64,000 bases of DNA. Source: Neopestalotiopsis rosae (Eukaryota; Ascomycota; Sordariomycetes; Amphisphaeriales; Sporocadaceae). The position numbers and the translations under genes were made by a program. Under the pieces are notes generated by a model, which made no database searches, was not told where the DNA came from, and saw only the letters and a list, made by a program, of their open reading frames with translations. How positions within the stretch are numbered: the stretch's first letter is position 1; the number at the start of each line of letters is the position of its first letter. Positions 23,701 to 36,765 of this stretch are shown piece by piece. The stretch is taken from the NCBI GenBank assembly GCA_023078685.1, contig JALGAS010000008.1, positions 1,612,001 to 1,676,000 of the forward strand. Reading direction: 5' to 3'.

Positions 23701-24257
23701 TTTGTACTAAGGGACGCACATTGCAGTAGGGACCGGCTCGCGCGATCACCCATAGCCCGGCCTCTTTGGCATAATCGAACAGCCTCTGGATATTCTTGCC
23801 AGAAGTCTCAAAGTCGTAGGTATCGGGGTTTGCGCTGTGGTACGACCAGAAAAAGTATACACTGTTATAATCAGTATATGAATATATAATGATTGAATGC
23901 GCCGAGTTTACCTGATGGCATTGAATCCGTTCGCCTTGAACTTTTGCAGAATATCCTGGAGACGAAAAATTGGTCAGAATTCCTCAACGGAATGATATAG
24001 GATGTCTCACCGGCCATAATTCTGGGACAGGCATGCGCTGATAGTGGAATTCGGCAGAGCTGTTACGTTACGCTGTCAACAAATACCATACAAACCATAT
24101 ATGATTCTGGGACCAACACTGACTAGATATAAGTCCTCTCGCCGTTCACGCTCAAGCTGAATTTGTCCCACGTCACGGCATCAGTCAGGTTGTTGGATGT
24201 GCAGACTGCTCCGCATGCAAGCCCGAGGGCAGCCGCGAGAGCCTTGACCAGACGCAT
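20780..24257 (-). CDS. lacA: secreted beta-galactosidase, glycoside hydrolase family 35
   Basis: Hydrolyses terminal beta-galactose, extracellularly. Ten exons (minus): 24257-24124, 24059-24011, 23955-23912, 23861-23720, 23657-23505, 23439-23062, 23011-22961, 22908-22845, 22795-22632, 22576-20780, giving 991 aa, normal for fungal GH35. All joins keep frame and rebuild family motifs (e.g. SAEFHYQRMPVPELWP, VYFFWSYHS, WVIARAGPYCNAETSGGG, MTWGGTNWG). The N-terminus MRLVKALAAALGLACGAVC is a signal peptide. Acid/base Glu184 (IENEY) and nucleophile Glu283 (PEFEGGW) are 99 residues apart, the spacing known for Penicillium enzyme residues 200 and 299. C-terminal beta-sandwich/jelly-roll domains fill the last exon. 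Several introns cluster in the first 600 codons. No frame damage was seen. Confidence 0.95.
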
Positions 24258-27200
24258 GATGCAACGATTCTCAGATTGAAGACGTACTTATCAAGCAGAA
24301 TGCCATCAACATCCTCGAGAGTCCATTTCACATTTGGGGCAAAACTCGGGATATATTACACAATATACTATCACTTCAAGAAAGACAGATCTCGCTCATT
24401 GATCGCCGCCACCTGACCACTTATTTTTCCATTTACGAGGCGGCTCCGCGGGAAACCAACATTACAGCATCGTGAACGAGTGGAGAAAGCAAAGACGGCA
24501 CGCTGTTGCAACTGGAAATTCCGGCAATCAGAGCGCTTCGTTTCTGAGAAGCGACCAGTCTACTACAGCATTGTGCCTAATTGTCAACCATGGAAAACAC
24601 ATCATCAATACCCCGCAAAAGAGCTGCACCAGCACTTGAGCATACACGCAGCACTGTTACACCCATGCTGTCTTTTCAAAATTCGGAGAATGCCTGCCAG
24701 ATCAACCCAAAGAGGTGGTCTTCCCAGGCCATTGGGTCCTTCTTGGCACTCGGAAAGGCGCGAGCAAAAGGCCCCGGAATTTCTCATTCGGTCGCACGGG
24801 AATTCTTTTGGAGCTGTCATGGACTTTGGCCGAAGCCGCCATTGTCCTTTCACTCGGCGCCGCGCGAATGATGGTCCGACCTGTGCCCGCAGGACCGACG
24901 TGCTTTCTTTCGCCATTATAACGAGCGCTGGCGTGGACTTTATTACTAGAGATGAAAGGAGCTCGCCATATAACGGCACGCTCGACCACATGGCGCACAC
25001 ACACCTTCACATGCCAACATGATTGCACTTCAGCTCCAGCCACTTTTCGCTTGAGAAGTCTGTCAAGTTTATTATATATACCCTGCAGCCGCGCTGCCCA
25101 TTTCTTCTCTTAAACAAACCAAGCATTCTTTACTCGAGATTGGCGCACGGTTAATCGAACGATAAGGGAAAGCAACGTGTTACCCCAGACCCGAATCTTG
25201 GAATACATGGGAAATACCGGGCAACGGAGATGACTCTGTAGCATTTCCCAATTTGCGGCGGGTTGGTTTTTTCTTTAATCGAGACCAGGGCAGCACGAGC
25301 AAGTGCCAGGTCACCAGGTGCCATGGAAGTGGGGAATATATCCGAAGCCGCCATAACTAAATGACTACCACTACCGAGAAGTCATTCCGTTTTCCAAATT
25401 GAAATTATTTGAAGGAAAAAAGTGACAGAGTGATAGTGTGCAGTAGACACCAAACCTCGGGTAATGACGACATGGGTAATTTCACTACTGTCGGTTCCTG
25501 CATTGGTGTTTGCCCACCAGCCAGCCCAGTTGCCCCATTGTTCCAAGGCGCCGCCAAGTGTCGAGGTTCTAGAGCGCGTCCAAATAGAGTTTTCAATTCC
25601 CAGTCCACCAAGAAAAATCTTGTGTGAGTGAGTAAGTGTGTGTATATTCCGCCCTTGAGACATATACTCGCAGGCTCGCTTAACACGAGGAGGGGAAGAG
25701 GACATAGAACAAAATTGCCGCAAATATGTACAAAGTTCATATAGTCAGACTTAAAAGTCTTGGGCGAGCAGGAATACGACTACACATCGGAAGCCACCCG
25801 ACGCCCGACGAGTTATTCCTGTGATCTCGTGATCTCATGCCGAATGAGCACATGTTGAAGATGTGACTCGACAACCATCTCCACTTCAATCTACTAACAA
25901 AATACTCTATATTAACGCCCGTGTAATGTGACAAGGTAGATGGCATCTTTTACCGGCAGCGGTTTTTTCTTTTGACATTTCACATTTGGCTGCTGCGGCC
26001 CCCCAGTGGTTCGCGCAAGGTTGAAACCAGCATTGGGCCTGTAGTTTCGGTCGTCGTCGGATGGTTCACTTTTTTGCTACATAGTATTAATCTATTCTTC
26101 TTCAGTAAGCAACAAGCAGAATACTGCCTTTTTTTTAATATCAGGCATCAACACGTATGACGATGATGAGGGGCCGATTACTCCGCAGAAAGAAAAGCTT
26201 CGCTCGTATCGACAAGAGGCCACGAATGCTCGCGGGTCAAGATTGCTGTACTAGGAAGCTACTATGTAGAAAGTGAGTTAGCAGCTTCTTGACGGCCCGG
26301 CTAGCTGGGCTGGTTGCTGGGCAAGTAATAAGGACATGTAGGCAGACAGACGCCGACAAGTCGTGTGTGTGTTGCGCATGAAAGAGGGCAGGCCTCGTGG
26401 TAATTTTAGCGGGCTTAGTTGTTAGCTGAGCGAGATGAGGATATCATGCTTGGTGCCGGAAGGACCAACGCTGCACGGCTGCTGCTGAGGATCTTGCTGT
26501 GCTGGCTAGTCTGCGGCGCGGGGCACTCTTCGCTTATGAGCGTGTCTTGAAGAAGAGTGGATTTCCCTTACCAAGAGCTCTTCTACTACAGTGCATTCAT
26601 TTTGCTTGTGAAAAAAGCGTTGTCCATCAATTGCGGCTGCTCCGTTAGTCCCGCTGGTAGATCCTGATGGGATCTGCTTATTTCCATGTTCATGGGGTCC
26701 CGGGAAAGCAAAGGACCTCGTTGACGATGACGATGCCGCTGAAGAATCCTTTGTCCTTGACCGAGTCAACAGACATCTCGCTTGCAAGGTCAACGCTGTC
26801 CGTACTGTTCAAAAAGTCTCGGAGCAGGAAGCGCACCTTTGTCGATTCCTTTGCTCCACTGTAATTGGGAATCCGGGATCCGGGTTTCCAACTGTAAGGT
26901 CTCCACTGCCGATGCGATCCCCCATCGGGTCAGCAAAGAGCCATTGGCAGCACATCATTTCCAAAAATTGCAGCTCGATCCCATCGTTGTCATGACCCAC
27001 GACGTTCCAGACTTAAAGATCGTTGTTGCTATGTATAATTTTCCCCCTCCGAAGATCCGTAATGCTGCACGCTGTATGTAATAGAAACCAGAACAGGGAA
27101 GAAAACTTCACTGCTGCAGGAAGCCAACGCATACGAGCCGTTGAACGGTTTTTTTTTTCTCACTCCCCGCTTGCTGACTGAGACGACAGCTATTGGTCAA

Positions 27201-30200
27201 TTGACGATTGCGACGTAGGTGTTGCTATGTTGTCGTCGTTTAGCAAGAATATACACATTTTGCAGGCAAAGGTACAATACATGATGCTGCTGGCTGCTGG
27301 GCAGTGCAACTGAGGAATTATTACGGATATAGGCCACTTGGTAGCGTAGACGTAGGGCAGAGCCGTTCCAACGGGTGGTGCTTTTGGGGGCCTCGCGCTA
27401 CAATTAGCTTCAAGGGAGTGTGAACGGTAGAAAAGCAAGCATGTGAATACAAACAAGCAATTGAAAAAAAAGGATAGGGGATACGATGTACGACGCAAGT
27501 CAGATCAGGAGGATTCTCCCCTTTCCAGGGACGAGCCTCTCTGTTAACTCCGATTGGAACGATCCAGCTGTGATCTACCATGAGGCTGTCTATCAGCCAG
27601 GTCCTCGACGATCAAGCTGGAAACAGAGGCACAGCTACGTGCATCTCGTCGGACGGATGGGGGAAGTATCGACATGATTTACTCTGAACGGGCTATATCA
27701 GAAGTGTCGAGAGCGATACTAGACAGGTCTAGAAGACGTTTGAACTACCACGAGGCGGTTGAAGGTTGAATTCCGCCTCCCTCGTGGTGCCCCAAAATGG
27801 CAAGGAATTCAGCAATGGCTTCAATTGTAAACAATTCGGACAAGGAAGCAGCCATGCACGAACCATTAAGAGCTGGGAAGAATGGCAAGGAAGTCCCCAG
27901 AAGTCCCTCAGGTGAGAATGTCAGTGAGGCGGAAATGGAGCGAGCTGCTTGCTGCAGCAGACATGCATTGGAAGTCAGCCCGGAAGTCAGCGCGGGCTGT
28001 GCCATTTACACAGTAAGATGAGCCCAAAGCACTGGCTTGAAACCCCCCCGCCCGCGGGCCAATTAAAGATCGCAGGTACCTGGAACTGGGCGCGATCCAT
28101 GCAAGGGCCCGTGGATTCGCTATTCGGGGAAAAAGAAGCAGTCAGCTTACCTTGTAGCAGTTAGCACGCACGGGCATTATGTACATACATTTTCAATGGA
28201 GAACAGAAGGAAGAGGAGTTCCAAAGAGGGGAAAAGAGGAGGAGAAAGGACTGATGCCGGCCCCCCAAGCCCCCCCCAAAATACATTGCCGTACGTAGTG
28301 TACAGGGCACGACGCAAGGCAGCATTTTCGAAAAACACCGGCGTTTTAGAATCGATGCTAGCCTCGACAAGGACGATGTGACGTCCATTCTTGTCCGGAA
28401 GTCTTCCGTAATGGACAGCACATCTCCTGAATCAACTAGCTGCTCTGCACAGAGCCTTGGAGTGTCCAAGCAGTCCTCTTCTGCGCATTCAAGTTGTGCA
28501 ATCGTTTCCTTCTAGAATTATATCAGAAACGAGGTAAAGGGGGAGGAGGAAGAGGATCTATTGGTCCCTACGAAAGCAATGTTTCAAAGCCCTCTCATGC
28601 CTACACGGCTATTGGAGACGGCTGCAGGTGTGTGCAAACCAGTTCCCATGGACCAGGTACCAGCGAGCGACTACCGGACCTACCAGGCGCAACCCTGTCC
28701 CGGGATGCCATCTCCAGCTTGCTTTTTAACATTTCTGGGTGGCAGAATCTATTAATCCGTAGCTGAACTCTGATTGCTTTCTGTCTCGTTTTTTTCTCCG
28801 CTGCTGGGCGGACATGGGCGGACCTATGACGGCTAGTATGCTGCATTGGCATGAACCCATGAACCATAACAGCGGAAATGGGAAGAATACTAGGACCACC
28901 CAGTCTATAATACCTCGATATACCTCGCCAAGTAAGTAGTTAGGTCTGGTTGTCTAGAGCCGGTGGATTTGTCAATAAACAAGATCAAAACAAAAACAAA
29001 GCAAAAAACCAATCTACTGATCGCGAGAGCAATCGCAACAATCGTATGCTTCATTTGCATCAGAAGATGGGAAGAGACTGAAAAAAGCAAACAGTCACAA
29101 TGCTTGATGGTATGACTCTCCATATTGCAGGAGGTGATGCATGCATATGGCGCACGTACATAAGGCCGACATGTGCAATCCCATCTATTTTCCTCAGACA
29201 GCACGGCAGATCAACCATGCATGCACAGGGGAATAGATGACAAGAAAAGACCCCCAGCACCATTCCTGTGCGACTTGGTGTAATCCTACTACATACCACT
29301 AACAGTCGCAGCGATGGAGGCAGATACTGTGTACGTAGAAGCAATGGCTATGGCTTCACTGTCCGTCTGGGCTACATTTAGCATCTACGACCTACAATAG
29401 TACCCAAGGGCACCAGAGATGAGGCAGCGCTACTATGTAGACTGCTGGTAATCAACTGCACGGATATCCTGGATCGGCCAGAGCCCAGACCAGGCGACGC
29501 CCACACCCACGCGCAAGGACGTGGAATGAAGCATTGCTCTCGTAACAGCTGGAGAAAGCCAAGTCGTAGTGTAGCCCACCAACAAACAAAACAGCCAGAT
29601 GGAGATCCAGGAGCCTCTGGAGTCCCCGTTGTGGAACCGTTCTTACGGACCCTGACTATAATCGGAGCACAATAAGTGTCGTCGTCTAATACTGCTACTG
29701 TAGTGTGCTTGCACTTTTGCGCTTGGCTGGCTGGGCTTGAGGGGGAAAGGAAACGGAACCTGGCTTCCTTGCAGGACAGACCTGCGCTGAAAATTTGCTG
29801 TCTGTTTCCCTCGCACGGCCACTGGGCTGTCCTGTACATTTCAATCATAAAGATCCTACTGGGCCCGAGCCAGAGATTGTAAATGTTTGGAATGGTTTTC
29901 CCTTTTCTTCTTCGTCACCTTTCACCCCTTCGTGTGCTAGGCCGGTTCAGCGATCCATCAATTCATTCATAGCCTTGACCAGTCAAATAGGTTGAATCCA
30001 AAAGACCTGGTCCAAGCCTCCCCCCAATTCCAAAACAAACATTCTTTTTTTGAGTTTTCTTATAACATATTCCGACCATTCCTATCTCTCGCTTGGGTAT
30101 CTGTTATAGCCGGGGACCGCAATAGCAACGCCACTTTGGGCCCGAGCAAACTCAATTGCACTCGTCGAGATTAACCACCTGCCTAGGCGCTGTTTGAATA

Positions 30201-31547
30201 CCTGGACTGCTGCGCCTCTAGTCTCCAATAGCTCAACCCAAATACCGAGTATATCCTGTCCTGTGCAACAACGTCAGGAAAAGGAAAGTCGAAGCTTGGG
30301 ACAGCTAGGAAATAACAGGACAAAGGAAAGAAAAATTCAGGATATTGGAAGAGCAAAAATAAGGAACAGGAAAGAAGAAACCGAGAGTATCTGCGTCACC
30401 GGTGCACCTATCACCATCCACCATTGTTCGGTACTGCAACAGCTCATATCCCCCAACACGCGACGCACATGAGATCGATCCAACCCATTGGCCCACCCAC
30501 ACGCGATCTCGTCTCGTCTCTCGGATTCCACAACCCTCATTGGTGATACTCGTGGGATTGATTCCCTCAAAACCACCAACGGCCTGGACCGCACAGCCGG
30601 AGAAGGAGGGGGACCTTGCATATAACTCTGCAGGGTTGTTCATGCACGCAACATTAGCAGAACGCGATTTCACAAAAACGCGTCTTTGTCAGACTTCCTG
30701 CTCAAAATAGGCAGAGGCCGCTTGCTGGCATTCCATTTTTTGAGGAACCGACCGACCGAGGGCAAACAGGAATTCATTTTCTCGAATCCTTCTTCTCAAC
30801 GACCCAAATTCATCCGCACCTCGTCTATTCTTCACCCTCGCCTCTCATCCCTCGCTCCACTCTGGAACGGCCATTCTTTGCGACCCAGATTCAACGTTCG
30901 TTTGACACGGCTTGATAAGCTTTCAGTTCATTCAACTATACCCACTCATTTCTTTCTATACCTGGTCTTGGGAAACCCCTCGGCTCGACTTGGCCTGGAA
31001 CCGTTTGTCCGACCATACACCCACTCACTCATTCCATCAGCCTACTACTCTCGCTCCCAAACATCAACATTTATGTCTGCCAAGTACGAATTGGTTTCAT
31101 TACAACTCACCAAAACCAATCTTAGTCCGACCACCGTGGATTATATTCTCACCAAAAATCTCGCGCATCAAATCGTCGCAAGTTTATCAGTTCTCCATTC
31201 AACTCATCCTTGACTTGATCTCCCGGCCCGCTTCAATTTAGCCTCTTGGGCCCACAAGGAAATTGCCGATCTCAACTATACAAGTGATCTCATACTCGAC
31301 TGATCCACAAGCGATTTACATCCGAGATATATTTGACGACTTGATCATATCCATTGGATCCTTTTCAATCTTTTTCTACGTTACCGTCGCTGGCCGCCAT
31401 CGTCAGTGGGCCGCGCGCCCGACGTTCCAAACCTGGAGACAATCCGCTCGACCGCCTGCGAGTACAGGAACCAGTCGGCGGAGGTTTTCCACTAACAACA
31501 GATTACACACACTTTGGTGACCGTGATATTTTTACACAACCGAGAAA
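24258..31547. other. 7.3-kb gene-free block
   Basis: No open frame here is protein-like on either strand, and I could not assemble spliced exons. Composition shifts to patchy: T/A runs, GT-rich bits near 25620-25650, and a strongly pyrimidine-rich + strand from about 30750 to 31250 that looks like the leader of the gene at 31548. Nothing resembles a transposon end, tRNA or rRNA. It may hold long UTRs, a large regulatory region or a non-coding RNA. Confidence 0.5.
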
Positions 31548-32966
31548 ATGGCTATTTCTTGGGCTTTCCGGGCCATTGTCGGCATTGTGGCGCTGCTTAC
31601 AACGATAGCCGTCGTGGTGTTGGAAATCGTAAATGCCCAGACAAGGAGGAATACAGCGACTGTGCAGACGACAGCCGCCGTGGCAACTGTACTTGAAGGC
31701 TTGACATTGGTGGTTATGGCTCTGCTAGTATGCATGTCGTTCCGGCACTCGACATATTATGGTCCCAGTAAGCTAGGTGCGGTTTGGTTCCCCCTCTACG
31801 TGACGGGTGTGGTACTTGCAACAGCCGCTTCAATTGTTGCTCTGGTATTTGTCGGCAAGGAGCAGGATAAGTCCGCCAACATCCTCGGCACGTCAAAGAC
31901 GTCCTATCTGGTCGGCACATCGATCGCTCTCGGCCTGGCTTTTGTGTTCCAGCTGAGCTTTGTCATTATCTACTTCATGGGCAGCCGTGTGCAAGGCGAC
32001 GAGAAGCAAGCCTTCTCTTCGCCGAGCGGACACTTCCTTCCTCAGATGCGCATGAAGTCTGTTCCCTATTCTCGGACTGCTGAGTCTGTCATCAAGCCTT
32101 CAGAGGTATGTTCCTTTGACATGATGAGCCCACCAGGCTCAAGCGGAGGCGAAACCATGAGATCATCTCTGTCGCATCGGGTTCGGCCAATGGACAGCAA
32201 GACGAGACTCTTGTCTGGCCGATCGAGCCACTCCATCAAGTCGACGCCATCAAAGAGGAGAGGTCGTGGCATGTCCTTCGACACCATGCCCGATGTCGAG
32301 GAGGGTTTCGATTCCTGGGACACGTCTTCGGTGGATACACAGAACCGCCAAGTACTTGACACGGCTACACCTGGCGCAGACCGCTTCCTCGGTGCCCTAG
32401 AGACGATTCCCGCAAGCCCGACTGTGAGCAGGAGTTCGTCGCCTTACACACCGACCGCCGCAGACATCGAACCGCCGCAAGCCGCCATGTACAGAAGTCG
32501 CAGTTACTCACCGGTACCGAGGCCGCCGCCCGCGCTGCACTCGTACGGATCGACTGGCGAGTTGCACATTCACCCCCTCTTCCGCGCCGACAGCCCGACG
32601 CCGCCCCCGGCCGCCACCCCGGGCACCTCGATTGTGGCGGCGCCCGAGGGATCGCGCACGCTCTCGGTCAAGAAGATCACGCGGATGCGCAGCGGCAGCC
32701 TGCCGACGACCTCGAGCCCCCTCAGCCGCCAGGGCAGCATCGACAGCATGAACAGCAAGAACTCGGTCTCCCCCGCCAGCGGCGGCGGCCGCCTCAGCCC
32801 CATTCCCATCGAGCCGTTTGAGGACCTCGAGAGGCAGATGACGCCGCCCCTGCCCGAATGGATCCTCAACGCGGGCTCCCGCACCAGCCTTACCGACTAC
32901 CACCTGAGGAAACAGCGCGACAAGGATGGTACCGTGGATAGCGGCTTTGAGTCCTCGTTACATTGA
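31548..32966 (+). CDS. four-TM membrane protein with long Ser/Pro-rich tail
   Basis: Single exon, 472 aa. I do not recognise the family. Four hydrophobic helices lie in the first 150 residues (about 8-27, 41-65, 77-101, 118-146), separated by short loops. A 320-residue hydrophilic tail follows, rich in Ser, Pro and Arg with many SP/TP sites and RS-type clusters (SVSPASGGGRLSPIP, PEWILNAGSRTSLTDYH), so phosphorylation is likely. N-terminus in or out cannot be told. The tail's last third is very GC-rich. The start ATG follows a long pyrimidine-rich stretch with several upstream ATGs, which suggests a long leader. It may be a conserved fungal plasma-membrane or septal protein, but this is a guess. 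Confidence 0.8.
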   Translation: MAISWAFRAIVGIVALLTTIAVVVLEIVNAQTRRNTATVQTTAAVATVLEGLTLVVMALLVCMSFRHSTYYGPSKLGAVWFPLYVTGVVLATAASIVALVFVGKEQDKSANILGTSKTSYLVGTSIALGLAFVFQLSFVIIYFMGSRVQGDEKQAFSSPSGHFLPQMRMKSVPYSRTAESVIKPSEVCSFDMMSPPGSSGGETMRSSLSHRVRPMDSKTRLLSGRSSHSIKSTPSKRRGRGMSFDTMPDVEEGFDSWDTSSVDTQNRQVLDTATPGADRFLGALETIPASPTVSRSSSPYTPTAADIEPPQAAMYRSRSYSPVPRPPPALHSYGSTGELHIHPLFRADSPTPPPAATPGTSIVAAPEGSRTLSVKKITRMRSGSLPTTSSPLSRQGSIDSMNSKNSVSPASGGGRLSPIPIEPFEDLERQMTPPLPEWILNAGSRTSLTDYHLRKQRDKDGTVDSGFESSLH

Positions 32967-34698
32967 TTCGATATAGAGGCTCGCGACCTCATTGCATAGT
33001 TTCGCCTGCTTTTCATCTTGCACACAATGTGCAATTACTTTTCTTTTCTTGTCTTTTCTCTCCCACGCCCCTTCAGTCCAAGACTGTAGGGGCCTCCAGT
33101 TGGGATGTGTTACGAAACGGTTGGGTGATACCACTTGTCTTTTTTTCTTTCTTCCTCACATTTGTTATTTTATTCAAAGCGTGGCGTTTTACGTTCGTTG
33201 ATCGGGAACAACAAAAAAACGGTAGACGAAACTTGGGATCTCTCTCTGTAGAAAGATCTTCCAAGCTGGTGGGGCGCGGAGTTGGTATTGAAATGTTGGT
33301 TGTTTTCTCTCAACTTTTCGTTCCTTCCCCCCTCATTGTATGACTGGGGTTTTTGAAGGCTACTTTACTGCCTTGAGAAAGTAGTACTTAAAACTTAAAC
33401 TTAAAACAAGTCAAATATAAATCAGTAAAATTTTTAAAAGCATGAATGTTTTCAATATGCTGTGAATATGATCCATTTCTAGCTTGCAACTGCACATGTT
33501 CAGTCTTGCGCTGCTCCAATAGTGACGACGGGTATGTAATAGTCCCACATGGGAATGCGAAATTCGGACGACTAGAACAGCATACTCTAATACATGAACG
33601 GTAACAGGTCAAGAATGCTGGATCAAGTCGGATAAGACAAGAACCGAATTCGGGATGCCGACGGCCTCTAATGTGTGGCTACCCGTAAACGAATAAAAAA
33701 CTCCGAATAACCTTTTCCCTTGTCTGCAAGATGCTTCTTGTCCTGCAGGTCGCCATTCATGGTAGCCGAAAAAAAAGTTTACCAGGCGAGAGAATCCAGA
33801 AGAAGCACATGGCAAAAGTAAGCTGCCTGAGGCCCCAATGTGTAACGATTAGGTAGACCTGGGTGGAGGCAAAGCTCCATATACGGAATACTACGCAAAA
33901 GACCAGATGTGACACCGGTCAATGCATCAAGGCATCAATGTGATCGGATGGATTGGATTGATTTGATTGTTTATTAGGGAGGTAGGAGGTCCAAGGTACA
34001 TACATATAGCTCAGGCAGGCATATCAATGTAAGGCAGGTAGGCGAATAGGTTAATACTATGCATGCATGTGTTTATTATTTTAACCTTGCGCCAGCCAAT
34101 GAAGCGACAGAGATTCTCTTCCTCGTTCCCCACACTTCCCTCCAGCTTCGGTGCACCTTCAAGACGTTTGACTGCTGCCGCCCCGCCACGCCACCTTGTT
34201 GGAGCACCAAGCACAGGCACTGGCAGGCAGGCAGAGCAGAGCAGAGAGAGAGAAGCGCTTTAGCTCCTAGCCTGGGCCCCGCGACACATCATAGCTGCTG
34301 CTACCTGAATTCCATCCATCCACTCACTTGCAGCGAGACAGAGAGAGAGGGCTGGTTCTGGGTCGGTTCGTTCCCAATCTTGTGACAAGGCAACGCCGCT
34401 TCCATTCTCATCGTCAACAGCTACACTAGAATTACTACTCGCCCCATCTCCTTCTTGACGAACTTCAACTCAACCACACACACAAACACCAACCCGTTCG
34501 TCACCCTTTGCCCCGCCCGCGCCAAAGGCTTTGGACGCAAAGGTTTCCAAAAACCTACTACGCATTACCGACGACCTCCCCAAACCGAGGCTGGCGAACA
34601 GATAAATAAGCCCACAGCATCGCCACCTTTTCACCACTTCATCACACCGTCTCACACCGTCGACAGCCGCTTTCCGAAGCTGTCACCAGTTGCCCAAG
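32967..34698. other. intergenic, RAD23 promoter
   Basis: 1.7 kb between two co-directional genes. The first 400 bp is T-rich 3' region. Nearer RAD23 there are GGTAGG/AGGCAGG-type repeats (33978-34040), GAGA runs (34238-34255 and 34332-34348) and a long CA/CT-rich leader. No gene was seen. Confidence 0.55.
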
Positions 34699-36349
34699 AT
34701 GAAGGTCACCTTCAAGGTATGCGCTTACCCCGCCGTCCGCGCCAGCTGGAGCTGCGCATCACCTCTGGTCCCCAAGATTTGCTAACCTTGCGGCTCGCTA
34801 CAGGATCTGAAGCAGCAGAAGTTCACACTCGATGTCGAGCCCACCGATCTGGTATGCCATCATCTACTCGCTTCCATCACCCGAGATAGACTCCCGACGC
34901 CTTCAATGTCACCTCCCCCACTTGCATTCGAGCCTCTACGCAAGGCAGGAACTCGGCGGCGCTTACGCTGCATCCATGACGGTCCTGGTAGCTAACGATA
35001 TTATCTTCAACTAGGTATCTGCTGTGAAGCAGCGCATCTCGGAAGAGAAGGGCTGGGACCCCAAGGCTCAGAAGCTCATTTATTCTGGTAAGTATTACGA
35101 CTTTCACTTGGCCGAGTTGACAGCTGTTCTGACTTTTCTTGCTTGTAGGCAAGATTCTCAAGGATGACGACACTGTCGAGTCTTACAAGATCGAGGAGAA
35201 GGGCTTCGTCGTTTGTATGGTGAACAAGGTATGATTCAGCGAATCCCGCGCCGATATGGCAGAATGATCCAAAGCTGTGCGCCCATGCTGACTGTATTGG
35301 AAACGTAGCCCAAGCCAGCACCTGCCGCCGCAGCTCCTGCTGCCTCTTCCAGCACTCCCAGTGTTCCTCAGACTCCGGCTTCAGCACGCACCGCGACGCC
35401 TGCTGCTCCTCCCGCGCCTGCCCATGGCAGCGCTGCTGCTGCACCGCCCGCAACTCCCACCCCGGCTGGCGCCACTGCTTCAGAGTCCTCGGACAGCTCG
35501 ATGGCCATGGGCGCTGCTAGAGCCGAAGTCATTGCCAATATGGAGGCCATGGGCTTTGAGCGCACACAAATCGATGCCGCTATGCGCGCTGCCTTCTTCA
35601 ACCCCGACCGGGCTGTAGAATATCTCTTGAATGTGGGAGATTCCCTGGACCTTTAGCTTCGTAGGACCTGTAATGCTGACTCGCTCAAATTCAGGGTATC
35701 CCCGAGAGTGCCCAACAACCCGCTGCTGCTGCCCGAGCACCTTCCGCACCAGCTCAGCCGGCCGCCGAGCCTGCTGCTCAGAGCGGTGGTGATGACGACG
35801 GCGGCGTCAATCTCTTTGATCTCGCCGCACAAGCTGGACGAGGTGGTTCAGGAGGTGCTACTGCAGGCGCTGGTGCTGGTGCTGGCGCAGCTGGTGCCCA
35901 GGGTGGACTTGGCAACCTCGACTTCCTGCGCGGAAACGCTCAATTCCAGCAGCTCCGCCAAGTCGTTCAGCAGCAGCCTCAGATGCTGGAGCCTATTCTC
36001 CAGCAACTCGGTGCTGGCAACCCTCAGCTTGCCCAGCTGATCTCCGCACACCCTGACCAATTTCTTAACCTGCTCGGCGAGGACGCTGACGATGACGCTG
36101 CCCTGCCTCCGGGAGCTCAGGCCATTAGTGTTACCGAAGAGGAGCGCGAGGCTATTGAGAGAGTAAGTTCTAGCCTGGAGTATATGTGTGAATTGTGAAA
36201 AACGTCTTGCTAACGAGATTTAGCTGTGCCGGTTGGGATTCACCCAAGATCAAGCCATTCAAGCATACTTCGCATGCGATAAGAACGAGGAGCTAGCTGC
36301 CAATTTCTTGTTCGACCAGGGTGATGACTTGGACGATGCGCAGAACTAA
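34699..36349 (+). CDS. rad23: RAD23 UBL-UBA shuttle / nucleotide-excision-repair factor
   Basis: Carries ubiquitinated proteins to the proteasome and stabilises the Rad4/XPC damage-recognition complex. Seven exons: 34699-34716, 34804-34851, 35015-35087, 35149-35228, 35309-35632, 35695-36162, 36224-36349; 378 aa, as expected. The first exon codes only MKVTFK. Ubiquitin-like domain: residues 1-73, spread over four small exons. A Pro/Ala linker follows, then UBA1 (about 140-181, [20 protein letters not shown]), an Ala/Gly linker, the STI1/XPC-binding domain (about 258-305, [15 protein letters not shown]) and UBA2 (about 325-375, [20 protein letters not shown]), which is split by the last intron. 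The intron after exon 5 uses a weak GTGGGA donor. Domain order is complete. Confidence 0.96.
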
Positions 36350-36765
36350 TGGACCTGAAAGTAACGATACTGAGGTCCTCGCGACTGTTGCCTCCGCCGG
36401 CCCATCGCTTCGGGCGATTTGACGGCAGAGCATGATATCCTTGCATTTACGACATCTTCATCCACTCCATATTGTTCACATCGCCGGCATGACGATCGGC
36501 ATCAACTCGAGAAGTGATGGTTCCTGGAAGGGAGAGGAAAAAGAAGAAGCCATGGAAATGAATATATCGAGGCCAACACCCTCTCCATGTCCCAGGAAAG
36601 AAAGAAGAGTCAGCATTATAGCTTAAAATGATATCTCGTGTCACAAATCGATTCCACATTGCAATTTCAGACATGGTTTCTGGAAAAAGGTGAGATCGTT
36701 CGGCGCTTTATCTTTTCGAAAGAAGCTGGTAAGCTTATGATGATATGTCATAAACGTGTCCAGTT
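36350..36765. other. intergenic between convergent genes
   Basis: 416 bp holding the 3' regions of RAD23 and the DUF3425-like gene. Nothing else was seen. Confidence 0.6.

Noticed and set aside
24480..25022. 180-aa open frame in the gene-free block
   Set aside because: Odd composition, no motif, and an equally long frame on the other strand; not supportable as a gene.
30686..31213. 175-aa open frame before the four-TM protein gene
   Set aside because: Produced by the pyrimidine-rich leader (Ser/Leu/Pro/Phe-rich translation); no family features.
32107..32140. GTATGT...CCAG within the four-TM protein gene as an intron
   Set aside because: About 31 nt, too short for splicing, and removal would break the frame.
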